DNA from: Rana temporaria | Lineage: Eukaryota > Chordata > Amphibia > Anura > Ranidae | Assembly: GCF_905171775.1 (NCBI RefSeq) | Contig: NC_053492.1 | Coordinates: forward strand, 58,592,004 to 58,656,003 | DNA: 64,000 nt | Direction: 5' to 3' | Notes under the pieces: model-generated | What the model was told of the DNA's origin: nothing | The model's input: the letters and a program-made list of their open reading frames with translations, nothing else | Database searches by the model: none | Part shown: positions 42,791 to 54,367 of the stretch, piece after piece | Layout of the letters: the number at the start of each line of letters is the position of its first letter | Numbering within the stretch: position 1 is the first letter of the stretch | Made by a program: the position numbers and the translations under genes

Positions 42791-42795
42791 TGTTT

Positions 42796-43200
42796 GCAGT
42801 GTTCTCTCCTGCCATTTTCCCAGGGGCATTGGGCATGGCTTCCACCTAAATCAGATATGATGTCACCAACAACCCAGAACTAAAAGCAGTGACCTGACCT
42901 CAATGCATTTTACCAATTAGGTGTCATCAGGAAATCTTCAAACTTCAGGCTGATTATGCTGGTGCCAGTCTGGGCACAGATGAATGCAAGTGCATGAGAC
43001 TGGCTTTTTTTTTAACTGATGGCTTTGATTAAACGTCCTGCACTATCAAGCTGTTATTGTTTTTCTGGGGATTTGTGATTCCTAACAGGATGCTAGAGAG
43101 GAGATGCACAGGACGGCATTTTATATGCTGAATTTACCTTCCATGCTGGCCTAATTTCAAAGGCTGAAAAGGTCTTTATGGCCATATGAATCTGGTGAGT
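42796..43200. other. No recognised gene or repeat
   Basis: Unique-looking sequence; may include LINE 3' flank. Confidence 0.4.
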
Positions 43201-43554
43201 GGCAGTGGCGTAGGGAAGGGGGCTGGGGGGGCTGGAGCCCCAATTGGTTTCCTGAAAAGCCCTGGGTTTCCTGAAAAGCCCTGGGTCTTAGCCCCGAGCA
43301 CCGCTGGCCGCCACCAAGCGGGGTCTGATCTGATCCCGAGCGCCACCTAGTGCAGCCCAATGTGACATGGCAGGTCCTGTCTTCTGGGGCCTTCAGCGCC
43401 TATGATTAACGTTCCACTGGTCCAAAGCCAGGACCGCGGGACGTGCTCGGGCAGACAGCTCACCTCTCCTCCTCTGACTGGCTGACTGCTGTGATGATGA
43501 TGGGTGCGCCGCACACCGCACTCTACGGCTGAGCTGAATGACACATGAAGTCTG

Positions 43555-44335
43555 ACTCTAGGTCAGGTAGGTTAGTGTATGTATGTCACTACCGTCAGTG
43601 TATGTATGTTAGGTAGGTCTATGTATGTCAGGTAGGTCAGTGTATGTATGTCAGGTAGGTCTATGTATGTCAGGTAGGTCAGTGTATGTATGTCCGGGAG
43701 TTGAGGTCAGTGTATGTATGTCAGGTAGGTCAGTGTATGTATGTCAGGTAGGTCAGTGTATGTCAGGTAGGTGAGGTCAGTTTATGTCAGGTAGATGAGG
43801 TCAGTGTATGTCTCTACGGTCAGTGTATGTATGTCTCTATGGTCAGTGTATGTATGTCAGGTAGGTCAGTGTATGTATGTCAGGTAGGTCAGTGTATGTA
43901 TGTCAGGTAGGTCTATGTATGTCAGGTAGGTCAGTGTATGTATGTCCGGGAGGTGAGGTCAGTGTATGTATGTCAGGTAGGTCTATGTATGTCAGGTAGG
44001 TCAGTGTATGTATGTCCGGGAGGTGAGGTCAGTGTATGTATGTCAGGTAGGTCAGTGTATGTCAGGTAGGTGAGGTCAGTTTATGTCAGGTAGATGAGGT
44101 CAGTGTATGTCAGTGTATGTATGTCTCTACGGTCAGTGTATGTATGTCAGGTAGGTCAGTGTATGTATGTCTCTATGGTCAGTGTATGTATGTCTCTACG
44201 GTCAGTGTATGTATGTCAGGTAGGTCAGTGTATGTATGTCAGGTAGGTCAGTGTATGTCAGGTAGGTGAGGTCAGTGTATGTATGTCAGGTAGGTCAGTG
44301 TAATGGTCAGTGTGTCAGGTAGGTGAGTTTAGTGG
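43555..44335 (+). repeat. Minisatellite, TCAGTGTATGTATGTCAGGTAGG unit
   Basis: About 780 bp of tandem variants of a 23-bp unit, with longer higher-order units that alternate GTCTCTACGGTCAG and GTCCGGGAGGTGAG variants. CAGTGGCGTAGGG at 43204 resembles a hAT start, so the array may lie inside a hAT element. Confidence 0.9.
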
Positions 44336-44581
44336 TCATCATTGATGGGCACTGGTAAACCAGGCAGCAACCAGCAAGTGAGCTTACCCCCGCCACACAA
44401 CCCCACCGACCAGCCAAAAAACCCATGCCGTTTATGTTTTTTTATTCAAATAATACTTGTTTTACATCTAACCCCAGAACAAGGGTTTGTATGCATTTTG
44501 TATTTTTTCAGATTCTCCATCCAACTTCAGTGTATAGCTCATTAGTTATGTAATGTTATGTTATGTTACTGGATTAAATTG

Positions 44582-45107
44582 TTAAAGCGGGGGTTCACCC
44601 TTAGAGGGCACTTTTCCCCCTTAGATTCCTGCTCCTTTTTACTAGGGGAATCGGCTATTTATTTTAACATATGTGCAGTACTTACCCGTTTACGAGATGC
44701 ATCCTCTCCGTCGCTTCCGGGTATGGGCTTCGGGAATGGGCGTTCCTTCTTGATTGACAGGCTTCCGAGAGGCTTCCGACGGTCGCATCCATCGCGTCAC
44801 GATTTTCCGAAAGAAGCCGAACGTCGGTGCGCAGGCGCAGTATAGAGCCGCACCGACGTTCAGCTTCTTTCGGCTACGAGTGACGCGATGGATGCGACCG
44901 TCGGAAGCCTCTCGGAAGGCTGTCAATCAAGAAGGAACGCCCGCTCCCGAAGACCCATACCCGGAAGCGACGGAAGAAGATGCAGCTCGAAAACGGGTAA
45001 GTACAGCTCATATTTTAATACAAATAGCCGATTCCCCTAGACCGAACGAGCAGGAATCTAAGGGGAGAAAAACATTTTTTTTACAAATGGGTGAACTCCC
45101 GCTTTAA
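44582..45107. mobile_element. Family C foldback element, TTAA flanked
   Basis: TTAAAGCGGGGGTTCACCC to GGGTGAACTCCCGCTTTAA. Arms are inverted nearly throughout (GCGTTCCTTCTTGATTGACA against TGTCAATCAAGAAGGAACGC). Open frames in the arms are mirror images, hence artefacts. Confidence 0.9.
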
Positions 45108-45470
45108 GTGTGTGCAAACCAAAGCCTTTCCACAATCAAGCACTTCAGAGTCAACCAAGACAGTAGCTATATTAACCTAAATCAATGATGTTATGTTACA
45201 AAAGGATTCACAGAAGGATTCACTGGGAAATTCAACCAATTCCTTACAGACATACACCCAAGTGAGCTACAACAACATTTGCCTGGCATTAGTCACAATC
45301 ACACTATTTACAATAGGAGCACCACCAGGACCAACATTAGGAATCGTAGAAATCATAGGGTCCCGTATAGCATACCCGGCAGGGCTCCCCCATCCCCACT
45401 TTGTTTATGCAGTGGAGAAAATGGAGATATCACACTCAGCGTGCTGTGACAAGTGGTGGGTGTAGCAACA
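45108..45470. other. No recognised gene or repeat
   Basis: Short unique-looking stretch between the foldback and the next minisatellite. Confidence 0.4.
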
Positions 45471-46175
45471 GTAGGTAATTCAGGGGTCATGAGTAAAGAA
45501 TGCAGGGCACACGGCTCAGGAATATAGAAAGCAGAGCACACAGCTCAGGAGTATAGAAAGCAGAGTGCAGGGGTCGGGAGTAAAGAATGCAGAGTGAAGG
45601 GATTGGGAGTATGGATTGGAGAGTGCAGCGGTCAGGAATAAAGAATGCAGAGTGAAGTGGTCAGGAGTATGGATTGGAGAGTGCAGCGGTCAGGAGTAAA
45701 GAATGCAGAGTGAAGTGGTCTGGAGTAAAGAATGCAGAGTGAAGTGGTCTGGAGTAAAGAATGCAGAGTGAAGTGGTCTGGAGTAAAGAATGCAGAGTGA
45801 AGTGGTCTGGAGTAAAGAATGCAGAGTGAAGTGGTCTGGAGTAAAGAATGCAGAGTGAAGGGGTCAAAGGTATTGAAAGCAGAGTGCACGGGTCAGGAGT
45901 ATGGAATACAAAGTGAAACGGTCAGGAGTGTGAAACACAGAGTGCAAGGGTCAGAATTACACACTGCACAGTTCAGGGGTCAGGAGTATGTAACGCAGAG
46001 TGTAGGAGTCAGGAATACATAATGAAGAGTGCAAAGTCAGGAGTCAGAACACATAGTTCAGGGGTCAGAAGTATGGAACGCAGAGTGCATCAGTCAAAAG
46101 TATAGAATGCAAAGTTCAGGGGTCAAGGGTATGTAATGCGGAGTGCAGGGGTCAGGAGTACATAGTAAAGAGTGT
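45471..46175 (+). repeat. Minisatellite, 29-bp unit (GGTCAGGAGTATAGAATGCAG type)
   Basis: Units combine GGTCTGGAGTAAAGAATGC and AGAGTGAAGT. Five consecutive units near 45715-45860 are almost identical, while flanking ones are degenerate, implying recent expansion in the centre. Confidence 0.9.
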
Positions 46176-46562
46176 AGTAGCTGGTGAACAGAAATCAAAC
46201 CTCACTTGCACCATAGAAGGAAAGAAGAGTTTTTCTCCTGCAGGCAAATCTACCGGCAGTAGCTCTCCTTGGTGCTGAAATCATGTCTACACCCTGGTTC
46301 AACAGTAGGGGGCTTACTGCCATTTTAAGTCAAGTCAAGTCAAGTCAATGTCAAGTCTCAAAACTATCCAGCACACCACAGAGGAGGGCTAGTATCCCCT
46401 CAGCAAGGTAGAAGCGATTTCGCAGCTCCTTTGCTATGCTGATTCCAACTTGCATGCTTATTTGCATGAGAGGGGAGTTATTTTAAAAGGGTTTCCCCAT
46501 AAAATAGATAGGCATTTATTAAACTTCTTACCTGCACTCATGGTGAACTGGTTAGGGGCCTC
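46176..46562. other. No recognised gene; short AAGTC microsatellite
   Basis: Contains a (CAAGT)n tract at 46326-46350; otherwise unassigned. Confidence 0.45.
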
Positions 46563-46565
46563 TAA

Positions 46566-46858
46566 TGTCGTGTACACATGATCGTTTTTTCCGATGAAAA
46601 AAGTTCCGATCGTCTGTGTGGAATTCCATCTGAGAATAATCCACGCATGCTCAGAATCAAGTCGACGCATGCTCGGAAGCATTGAACTTAATTTTTCTCG
46701 GATCGTGTCGTAGTGTTTTACGTCACCGCGTTTTGGACGGTTGAAATTTAGGCTGATGGTGTGTATGCAAGACTGATGAAAGTCAGCTTCATCGGAATTC
46801 CAATGGAAAATTCCATCGGATTTTATTCCATCGGAAATCCGATCGTGTGTACGCGGCA
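46566..46858. mobile_element. Family B MITE, TSD TAA
   Basis: TGTCGTGTACACATGATCG to CGATCGTGTGTACGCGGCA, with TAA on both sides (46563-46565, 46859-46861). Arms contain GAATTCCATC / GGAATTCC motifs. Confidence 0.9.
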
Positions 46859-46892
46859 TAACACCAACTCACCAAGGAGTGTGCAACATCTG

Positions 46893-47500
46893 GTAACGAT
46901 TATTATTATTTTTATTTAAGTTTTTCAACAAACTGACAACCAGAAAAAAAAAAACAATACACACACAAAGAAAAAACACAATCACGTACCAGATGGACTG
47001 GTTCGGAATGGTAGGCAATTTGCTCAGACATAGGCAAATAAAGAGATACCAATACAAAGGATATACAGTAGGCATACCGGGAAAAGGTGCATGTAGACCA
47101 ATACGGGCACAGCAAAGGCAAAAAAAAAAAAAAAGCAAAGAGTCTATACATTAGAGATCCTTAGGGCACTGTCCAACACTGGCCAAACAAATGTACTTCA
47201 GTTAGTGCTGGGAGAGAGTAAGTGGGCTAGCCAGCCACCTACCCCACATTTTATGAAAGGTTTTGGCCTGTTTCCGGATTTCAAAAGTAAGCTTATATAG
47301 CGGGATGGGGTCATTAATAAGTTTCAGCCAAAGGGCTTTCAAAGAGGTCTGTGCACCCTTCCAGGACTGTGCTGGACATTTTATTGTGATTAGTACAGGC
47401 TCGGCTCCGCAAGTACACTCCCAGGGACCCTGTAGGGAGCTTTCTAGATACTTGCTCACATGAGAATTCTGTCTGTTGAGAATACAAGTTTATTTGCTTG
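46893..47500 (-). mobile_element. L1/Tx1-type LINE 3' fragment
   Basis: The minus-strand frame 47459-47202 reads ALWLKLINDPIPLYKLTFEI followed by FHKMWGRWLASP, the end of an L1-like ORF2 (a KxW-P-W type C terminus). A 3' UTR follows, ending in AATAAAAATAATAATAATCG. The 5' part is missing. Confidence 0.6.
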
Positions 47501-47521
47501 CCAGAATCAGCTGTGGAATAT

Positions 47522-47525
<4 letters not shown>

Positions 47526-47569
<44 letters not shown>

Positions 47570-47586
47570 CTATATACTGTATATAT

Positions 47587-47643
<57 letters not shown>
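47526..47643. repeat. TG and TA microsatellites
   Basis: (TG)n at 47528-47552 passes into (TA)n, then an interrupted TATATAGATATA palindrome and about 50 bp of pure (AT)n to 47643. The pure AT tract can extrude as a cruciform. Long open frames across it are artefacts. Confidence 0.98.
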
Positions 47644-47646
<3 letters not shown>

Positions 47647-47649
47647 GCT

Positions 47650-48500
47650 CAGTGGCTCTGGGCTTCAGCAAAATGGCGGCCTCCAGCAAGAAGAAACGGG
47701 AACAATGGTGGAAGAAATTTTTTATTACTGTAGTTTTTGCCCAACAGGATTCGCAGTTCAAAAATGTACATTAAACAGGATTTGCCAGTGTGACAATTGC
47801 ATCAACGGGATTCGCTGGCCTCCGTTCTTCGATGGGAAAATTACTTTACTGTACTATTCAACTTATTTACCACTCAAAGAACAAAGAATGTGTTTGACAT
47901 TCGTTCAGCTTAAATTTCAAACTACTCATATTCACCTGCTTTGGATCGGTAAATTTTGTTCTAAATGTGATTTTTGGCTTGTAAACTAGAAAATGTTGTC
48001 CATTTCACATCCTGTAGCCAGGTTTTTTCCTTTCTACTGTTAATGCAACTCCAGCATTACTGCCTTTGGCAGGAGAGAGTAGCGAGCAGTGATTTTCCTG
48101 AGACAGCATCACCAGTTTCAAACTCAGGATTTTCCACATGATTCTCTCTTTGATGCCGGGGTGGTGAAGCATAATCACCTGTTTTGGCCTGCCTTGCATG
48201 AACTGCTCTAGTTTGTTGGAAGGGTTTGAGGCCTCAAATAGGGTACGCTGGAACCTGCTTTAGGGAAAGTCCTAGAAGTCCCCCATTTGGTAGGCAATGG
48301 CACCTTCCAGCCAGCAACAGTACAAACTTTCGGAATGAGCCTACCTAGTTTTTCAAACACTCCTCATTCCATTACCCCATATCTGTTGGTGAGTGGCTGT
48401 CTACTAAACATACAGTACCTTTTATTGCCTAGCCCAAATTTCCTATGTACTGGGTGCAATTAGTTGTGTATTCTCCACTTTGGCTTACCTAGGAGCTGAC
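47650..48500. other. Unassigned stretch with a YY1-like site and a 33-codon frame
   Basis: CAAAATGGCGGCC at 47669-47681 matches the YY1 consensus and starts a short frame MAASSKKKREQWWKKFF ending at 47774. Nothing else supports a gene. Confidence 0.3.
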
Positions 48501-48505
48501 ATGAT

Positions 48506-49220
48506 GGGCCAGATTCACAAAGAGTTACGCCGGCGTATCAGTACATACACTGACGTAACTCGCAATCTAAGCCCGTCACATGTTTAAGTGTATGCTCAAA
48601 CTGAGATAAACTTAAACCTACCTAAGATACAACGGCCTGCGCCGTCGTATCTTAGGGTGCAATATTTCCGCTGGCCGCTAGGTGGCGCTTCCATTGAGTT
48701 TAACGTAAAATATGCAAATTAGTAGATACGCTGATTCACGAACGTACGCTTGCCTGTCGCAGTAAAGATACGCTGTTTCCGTAAGAGCAATGCCAGCGTA
48801 AAGATGAAGCTCCTCCCTAGGTGGCGTATCCTATGTTAAGTATGGCCGTCGTTCAAGCGTCGAAATGTTGAAATTTTATGTTGTTTGCGTAATTCGTCCG
48901 TGAATGGGGCTGGACGCCATTTACGTCCACGTCAAAACCAATGGCGTCCTTGCGACGTCATTTAGAGCAATGCACACCGGGATTTTTTAGGGACGGCGCA
49001 TGCGCAGTTCGTATGGGGCGTGGACGCGCTTCATTTAAATGAAACACGCACCCTACCCGCCGAATTTTAATTCCGCCGGGTGTTTTACGCTACGCCGCCG
49101 CAACTTTACAGGCAAGTGCTTTGTGAATAAAGCACTTGCCTGGAAAACTTGCGGCGGCGTAACGTAAATCAAATACGTTACGCCCGCCCAAAAGTACGCC
49201 CATCTACGTGAATCTGGCCC
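48506..49220 (+). mobile_element. Family A MITE, TSD GAT
   Basis: GGGCCAGATTCACAAAG to GTGAATCTGGCCC, flanked by GAT (48503-48505, 49221-49223). Confidence 0.9.
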
Positions 49221-49344
49221 GATATATCCATTTAGAGGAGGTACAAACTGGCAGTGAAATCCACCAAGGAGTGATACCGGTGAGCTGCCTTGTGGGTAAG
49301 TGCATGTTGGTACTGTGCCTTTTACATTTAGCACTCTCTTTACT

Positions 49345-49604
49345 CTAGGTATTTATAAAGCACCAACAGTTTACATATTGTATATTTAACTCAGTCCCTG
49401 TCCTTAAGCAGCTTGCAATCAAAGGACCCTACCTTGGTGCATACATACTAAGGCCAATGTCTGTGTAGTGTGGAAGGAAACCCATACAAGCACAGTGAGA
49501 ACATGCAAGGTCCAGGCAGGTAGTCTCCTGGTTGGGAATTGAACCAAGGACCCCAAAGCTGCAAGGCAGAAGTGCTAACCACTAAGTCTCTGTGCTGCCA
49601 ACTG
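49345..49604 (-). repeat. tRNA-derived SINE with L2-like tail
   Basis: The minus strand begins GGCAGCACAGAGACTTAGTG, with an A-box-like region, and has GGTTCAATTCCCA, matching the RNA polymerase III B box. The body contains GCATGTTCTC and TGGGTTTCCTTCC. The end GGTGCTTTATAAATA is the L2-type 3' tail, which would let L2 machinery mobilise it. Confidence 0.75.
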
Positions 49605-49857
49605 CCTCTTGAAACTCACTAATGAAATCAGTAGTTGGTCAATCTAACATTTCCAGTCATTCCCTAAACATTTATACCCATGACACATCTAAACCAAAAC
49701 TATAGCAGTCAACAATTCCACAAATTGACTGCCTTTGTAAACATATTAGCAATATAGAGTTACCTGCTCATTGTGCAACCTAACCATTGGAGTAAGACAT
49801 GCCACCCTTGGTTAAAGGTGTTTTAAATTTTGTTTTTTATTTTCTAAATAAGTTCCT

Positions 49858-50837
49858 TTAACCACTTAAGGACCGGACCAATATGCTGCTAAATGACCCA
49901 AGGGGTTTTTACAATTCGGCACTGCGTCGCTTTAACAGACAATTGCGCGGTCGTGCGACGTGGCTCCCAAACAAAATTGGCGTCCTTTTTTCCCCACAAA
50001 TAGAGCTTTCTTTTGGTGGTATTTGATCACCTCTGCAGTTTTTATTTTTTGCGCTATACACAAAAATAGAGCGACAATTTTGAAAAAAATTCAATATTTT
50101 TTACTTTTTGCTATAATAAATATCCCCCAAAAACATATATAATTTTTTTTTCCCTCAGTTTAGGCCGATACGTATTCTTCTACCTATTTTTGGTAAAAAA
50201 ATCGCAATAAGCGTTTACCGATTGGTTTGCGCAAAATTTATAGCGTTTACAATATAGGGGATAGTTTTATTATTTTTTTTATTTTTTTTTACTACTAATG
50301 GTGGCGATCAGCGTTTTTTTTTCGTGACTGCGACATTATGGCGGACACTTTGGACAATTTTGACACATTTTTGGGGCCATTGTCATTTTCAACAGCAAAA
50401 AAATGTATTTAAATTGCATTGTTTATTGTGAAAATGACAGTTGCTGTTTGGGAGTTAACCACTAGGGGGGAGTTGTATGAGTTAGGGTTCACCTAGTGTG
50501 TGTTTACTGTAGGGGGGTGTGGCTGTAGGTCTGACGTCATCGATCGAGTCTCCCTATAAAAGGGATCACTCGATCGATGCAGCGCCACAGTGAAGCGCGG
50601 GGAAGCCGTGTTTACATACGGCTCTCCCTGTTCTTCAGCTCCGGGGCGGCTATAAACGAATAGCCGCGCCGTCGTCCCGGATCGCTCATGAAGCCACGGG
50701 GACCGCCGCAAGTACCGGGGGGGGTCCCGATCGGACCCCCGACCCACGTCTAGGCAGGCACGTACAGGTACTTTGATGTGCCTGTCCGTGCCATTCTGCC
50801 GACGTAAATGTACATGCGGCGGTCCGGAAGTGGTTAA
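49858..50837 (+). mobile_element. Family E element, copy 1, TTAA target
   Basis: TTAACCACTTAAGGACCGG to CCGGAAGTGGTTAA, with TTAA at both edges. Its first and last several hundred bases match 19575-21045 closely. No transposase. Confidence 0.9.
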
Positions 50838-51262
50838 GCATTGTTGGTTCACTTACCTTTTCCTTTGATTTCCCTTCTAAATGTTTTTTTTTTCTTTGTC
50901 TGAATTTCTCACTTCCTGTTCCTCCTCGGTAAACTTGCCCCCATCATCCGAGCCGTTCTGGCTGGGGGTTAGTCAGCGTGATTGCCTCCTCCCTTGGGAC
51001 TACATCCCTAGGGAGAGACGCTGTGCTCTAACTTCTTCACTTGTGTATTTGAATTTCATCTTGAGCTACTGAACTCTATATACAACATTTTCATTTTTTT
51101 AGGAGGAGATGGAAACGTGAAAAGGAGTCCAAACCAAACACAATGACATGTTTAAAATATATACTGTATATTTATATTTAACGTGATTTTAACAGCTGCT
51201 TTCAATCTTTTTAAGTACGTAACTTTCATGAAAGTATATGTAAAGACCTGTTCTTTTCATTT
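50838..51262. other. No recognised gene or repeat
   Basis: AT-moderate sequence without assigned features. Confidence 0.4.
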
Positions 51263-51540
51263 TGGATTGACTGTGTAAGAGTTAAACCCCCCTTCGGGTG
51301 TGTTTTGCTGTCTGTATCTCCACTGGGGAGATTCACCCTTTTGTTTTTTCCCACTGATTTTTGACATCAGGACAATTAGTGAAGCAATATCCAGAATTTC
51401 TGAGTGGTCAACAGAACAGGAATTGAGAAGAAATCTTCTAATGGAGACAACTGTTCTGGTGACAATTGCTTAAGAGTGGATTTTAGGGGATCATTTAAAA
51501 AAATGAAAAGTTGGCTTTTGATATACTTGAATGTCCCATT
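51263..51540 (+). repeat. Frog repeat K fragment
   Basis: TAAGAGTTAAACCCC, TGCTGTCTGTATCTCCACTG and GGGGAGATTCACCC correspond to the copies at 27535 and 32286. Confidence 0.5.
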
Positions 51541-51894
51541 TAGACTTGTCCGCTCAGGGACATTGGGTTAACACAACATACCATAGGTGAATGGGTCCTA
51601 AAAGAATGAGACCACTTTTTGATTAAGCCGGGAGAAGTCTGGTGAAACCGGTTAGGCGATTTATGTGACCACCTCAAATGTTGTGACCACAATATCACCC
51701 TGAGGATTTGAAGCACGGCACTACCTGTGATAACCAAGCATTGAGTTTGATGAAGCACCCCATGACCGGATAAGTACCTGTTCAATAATTTATCTTGAAG
51801 GAATAGTGACTTGTAACAACCTACTTAGTCCAGATTATGCACTCCAAAGGACAACACAGGAATCTTATTGGTAGAACAGTGCTCTACAAAGACT
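51541..51894. other. No recognised gene or repeat
   Basis: GTGACCACCTCAAATG / TTGTGACCACAATAT word repetition only. Confidence 0.35.
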
Positions 51895-51897
51895 TTT

Positions 51898-52630
51898 AGC
51901 TAGATTCAGGTAGAGTTAGGTTGGCGTATCAGTAGATACGCCGACCTAACTCGGAATCTGCGCCGACCTAAGTTTAAGTGTATTCTCAAACAGAGATACA
52001 CTTAAACCTATCTAAGATACGACGGCTTGCGCCGTCCTATCGTAGGGTGCAATATTTAGGCTGACCGCTAGGTGGCGCTTCCATTGCGGTCGGCGTAGAA
52101 TATGTAAGTCACTAGATACGCCTATTCACGAACGTACGCCCGGCGGACACAGTACAGATACGCCGTTTCCGTAAGAGATAGGCCGCCTAAAGATAAAGAT
52201 GCCCCCTAGGTGGCGTAGTCAATGTTAAAGTATGGCCGCCGTTCCCGCTTCGAAATTCGAAAATTTCACGTTGTTTGCGTAAGTCGTCCGTGAATAGGGA
52301 TTTACGTAATTTAAGTCCACGTCAAAATCAATAGGACCGTGCGGCGTACTTAACCGCAATGCACACTGGGAAATGTAGGCGGACGGCGCATGCGCCGTTC
52401 CAAAAAAAACTTCAATCACGTCAGGTCAAAGCATATTATCATAAAACACGCCCCCTCAGCCTATTTTGAATTAGGCACGCTTGCACCCGCCGCATTTACG
52501 CTACGCCGCCGTAAATTAGGGAGGCAAGTACTTGAGAATACAGTACTTGCCTCTCTGACCTAAAGCGGAGTAGCGTAAATACGATACGCTACGCCGCCTT
52601 ACAGTTGCGCGGGGCTACCTGAATCTAGCT
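51898..52630 (+). mobile_element. Family A-related MITE (AGCTAGATTCA ends)
   Basis: AGCTAGATTCAGGTAG to CTACCTGAATCTAGCT are inverted. The interior matches family A (TACGCCG, GGTGGCGCTTCCATT). Flanking TTT/ATT. Confidence 0.8.
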
Positions 52631-52760
52631 ATTTGTATCTATTTTTAGTGCGAGGGAGGGAGTATAGAATACAGAGTGATTTTACGATTGAATACATGAA
52701 TATATATATAAGATACTTCACTTTCACATCTTGTTCCTGACATTTTAACCTCCTCTAGAC

Positions 52761-52945
52761 CATTGTTTCCCAACTCCAGTCCTCAAGGCACACCAACAGG
52801 TCATGTTTTCATGATTTCCCTCAGATGAAACGGCTGTGGTAATTACTAAGGCAGTGAAACTGATCAAATCACCTGTGCAAAATAATGGAAAGCCTGAAAA
52901 CATGACCTGTTGGTGTGCCTTGAGGACTGGAGTTGGGAAACACTG
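52761..52945. mobile_element. 185-bp hAT MITE with perfect 8-bp TSD CTCTAGAC
   Basis: CATTGTTTCCCAACTCCAG and its partner CTGGAGTTGGGAAACACTG; CTCTAGAC at 52753-52760 and 52946-52953. Arms include CACACCAACAGGTCATGTTT. Confidence 0.95.
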
Positions 52946-53145
52946 CTCTAGACCACTACTACCAGTGTCCGGAAACATTTAATCCAGTGTTTGGTTGTCT
53001 TCACTATTTGTCATCGGTCTGTCTTCATTTGGAGCTGGGACTTTGGTGCAACATCCATGCTTTCTGTGGTTCATCTTCACTCCTTTACCTCACAGGACTA
53101 TTTTGCCAGCTACCAGGGTGTACAATTTCATCTATGTTTCTTCTC

Positions 53146-53617
53146 TTAAAGCGGAGGTTCACCCTAATTTTCAACATTACTTTATCCACATCCTTGCAAC
53201 ATTACATACACATTTGCCTAACCTTTTTTTTTTTCTTCGGCTCTAATTACCTTGACTCAGCTGTCTGAATTAGGACTTCCGGGTTTTCCTCCCGCCGGAG
53301 TAGGCGTGTACTTTGCTTTCCCTGGCGGCGCTATGTATGCTGGGAGGTCTCTGCAAGTGTCATGCTTCCTAGGAGACAAAGCGCAGCGCCATCCAGCGAG
53401 ACACCGCTACACAGAAGTCCGTGCTTGTGGGCTTCTGTATGCCCACCAGAAAAATGGCAAATCCCAGGATCAGTCTATATAAGTTTTTCTTTTTAACGAA
53501 AGTGGACGGGGGATGATTTTAAACGCCGGACGAGTAAGTACTAAATTGTTATATGAAACCACATTGAATGGGCTTAAAAAAAAAAAAAAACGATGGACCG
53601 CGGAACCCCCACTTTAA
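53146..53617. mobile_element. Family C element, TTAA flanked
   Basis: TTAAAGCGGAGGTTCACCC to GAACCCCCACTTTAA. Less symmetrical than its relatives. Confidence 0.8.
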
Positions 53618-53825
53618 GTAGCTCAGTGCTAATATAGAGGACACTATATACAACACAATAGCACGTATGGTTCTACAATACAACTGTAGAGGTGGTCACA
53701 TTATTTTAGCAATGTATGTGTCTTGCCTATGGTTTGTTTAATTCTGCGCTTACCCTAAATAATTAAAAAGTGATGAATTATATTAAATAAGTAGGTTAGT
53801 GCTGCAATCTCTAAGAATTAAATAC

Positions 53826-54355
53826 TTAAAGCGGTGGTTCACCCTAAAAACTACTTTTTCTAATTCCACTGCCCCCCCACATTACAATCCGATTAAGGCT
53901 CTTATTATTTTTTCATGCTGTACATACCTTAGTACAGCATATTCACCCGTGCATCCGGGTTGCGAGTGCCGCGGGAGTGGGCGTTCCTCACATGTGTGTG
54001 ATTGACGTTTTGCCCAAAAACGAGCTCCCCCCCCGTCGCGTAAGCCGCGTCACGATTGGCGAAATGAGCCGAACGGCGATGCGCATGCGCAGTATAGCGC
54101 CGACTCGCCGTTCGGCTCCTTTCGCCAACCGTGACACGGCTTACGCGACGGGGGGAGCTCGTTTTTGGGTAAAACGTCAATCACCAGCATGTGAGGAACG
54201 CCCACTCCCGCGGGACTCACAACCCGATGCACGGTGAATATGCTGTACTAAGGTATGTACAGCATGAAAAAAATAATAAGAGCCTTAATCGGATTGTAAT
54301 GTGGGGGGGCAGTGGAATTAGAAAAAGTAGTTTTTAGGGTGAACCACCGCTTTAA
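53826..54355. mobile_element. Family C foldback, near-perfect arms, TTAA flanked
   Basis: TTAAAGCGGTGGTTCACCC to GGGTGAACCACCGCTTTAA. The two halves of about 250 bp are nearly exact complements (for instance GTACATACCTTAGTACAGC against GCTGTACTAAGGTATGTAC), leaving a very short centre. Confidence 0.95.
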
Positions 54356-54367
54356 TTCATGCACAAT

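Larger units (their letters stand above)
41396..42795 (+). mobile_element. CR1-type LINE fragment interrupted by two MITEs
   Basis: Coding remnants of a CR1 reverse transcriptase run from 41396 to 42036 and 42392 to about 42770, separated by MITEs at 42040-42264 and 42268-42388. No 3' end was identified. Confidence 0.85.

Noticed and set aside
43555..44335. CRISPR-like array
   Set aside because: Units are directly adjacent with no unique spacers of uniform length, in a vertebrate-like sequence. It is a minisatellite.
44690..45107. Overlapping plus- and minus-strand frames with similar peptides (FREASDGRIHRVT)
   Set aside because: The two arms of a foldback produce mirror-image frames. Not a gene.
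47498..47989. 163-codon open frame across the TG/TA microsatellite
   Set aside because: The frame is mostly the translation of TG and TA repeats, which lack stops by composition. There is no codon bias or motif.
49540..49604. tRNA gene
   Set aside because: The A- and B-box-like sequences continue into a SINE body with an L2-type tail, and no cloverleaf is evident.
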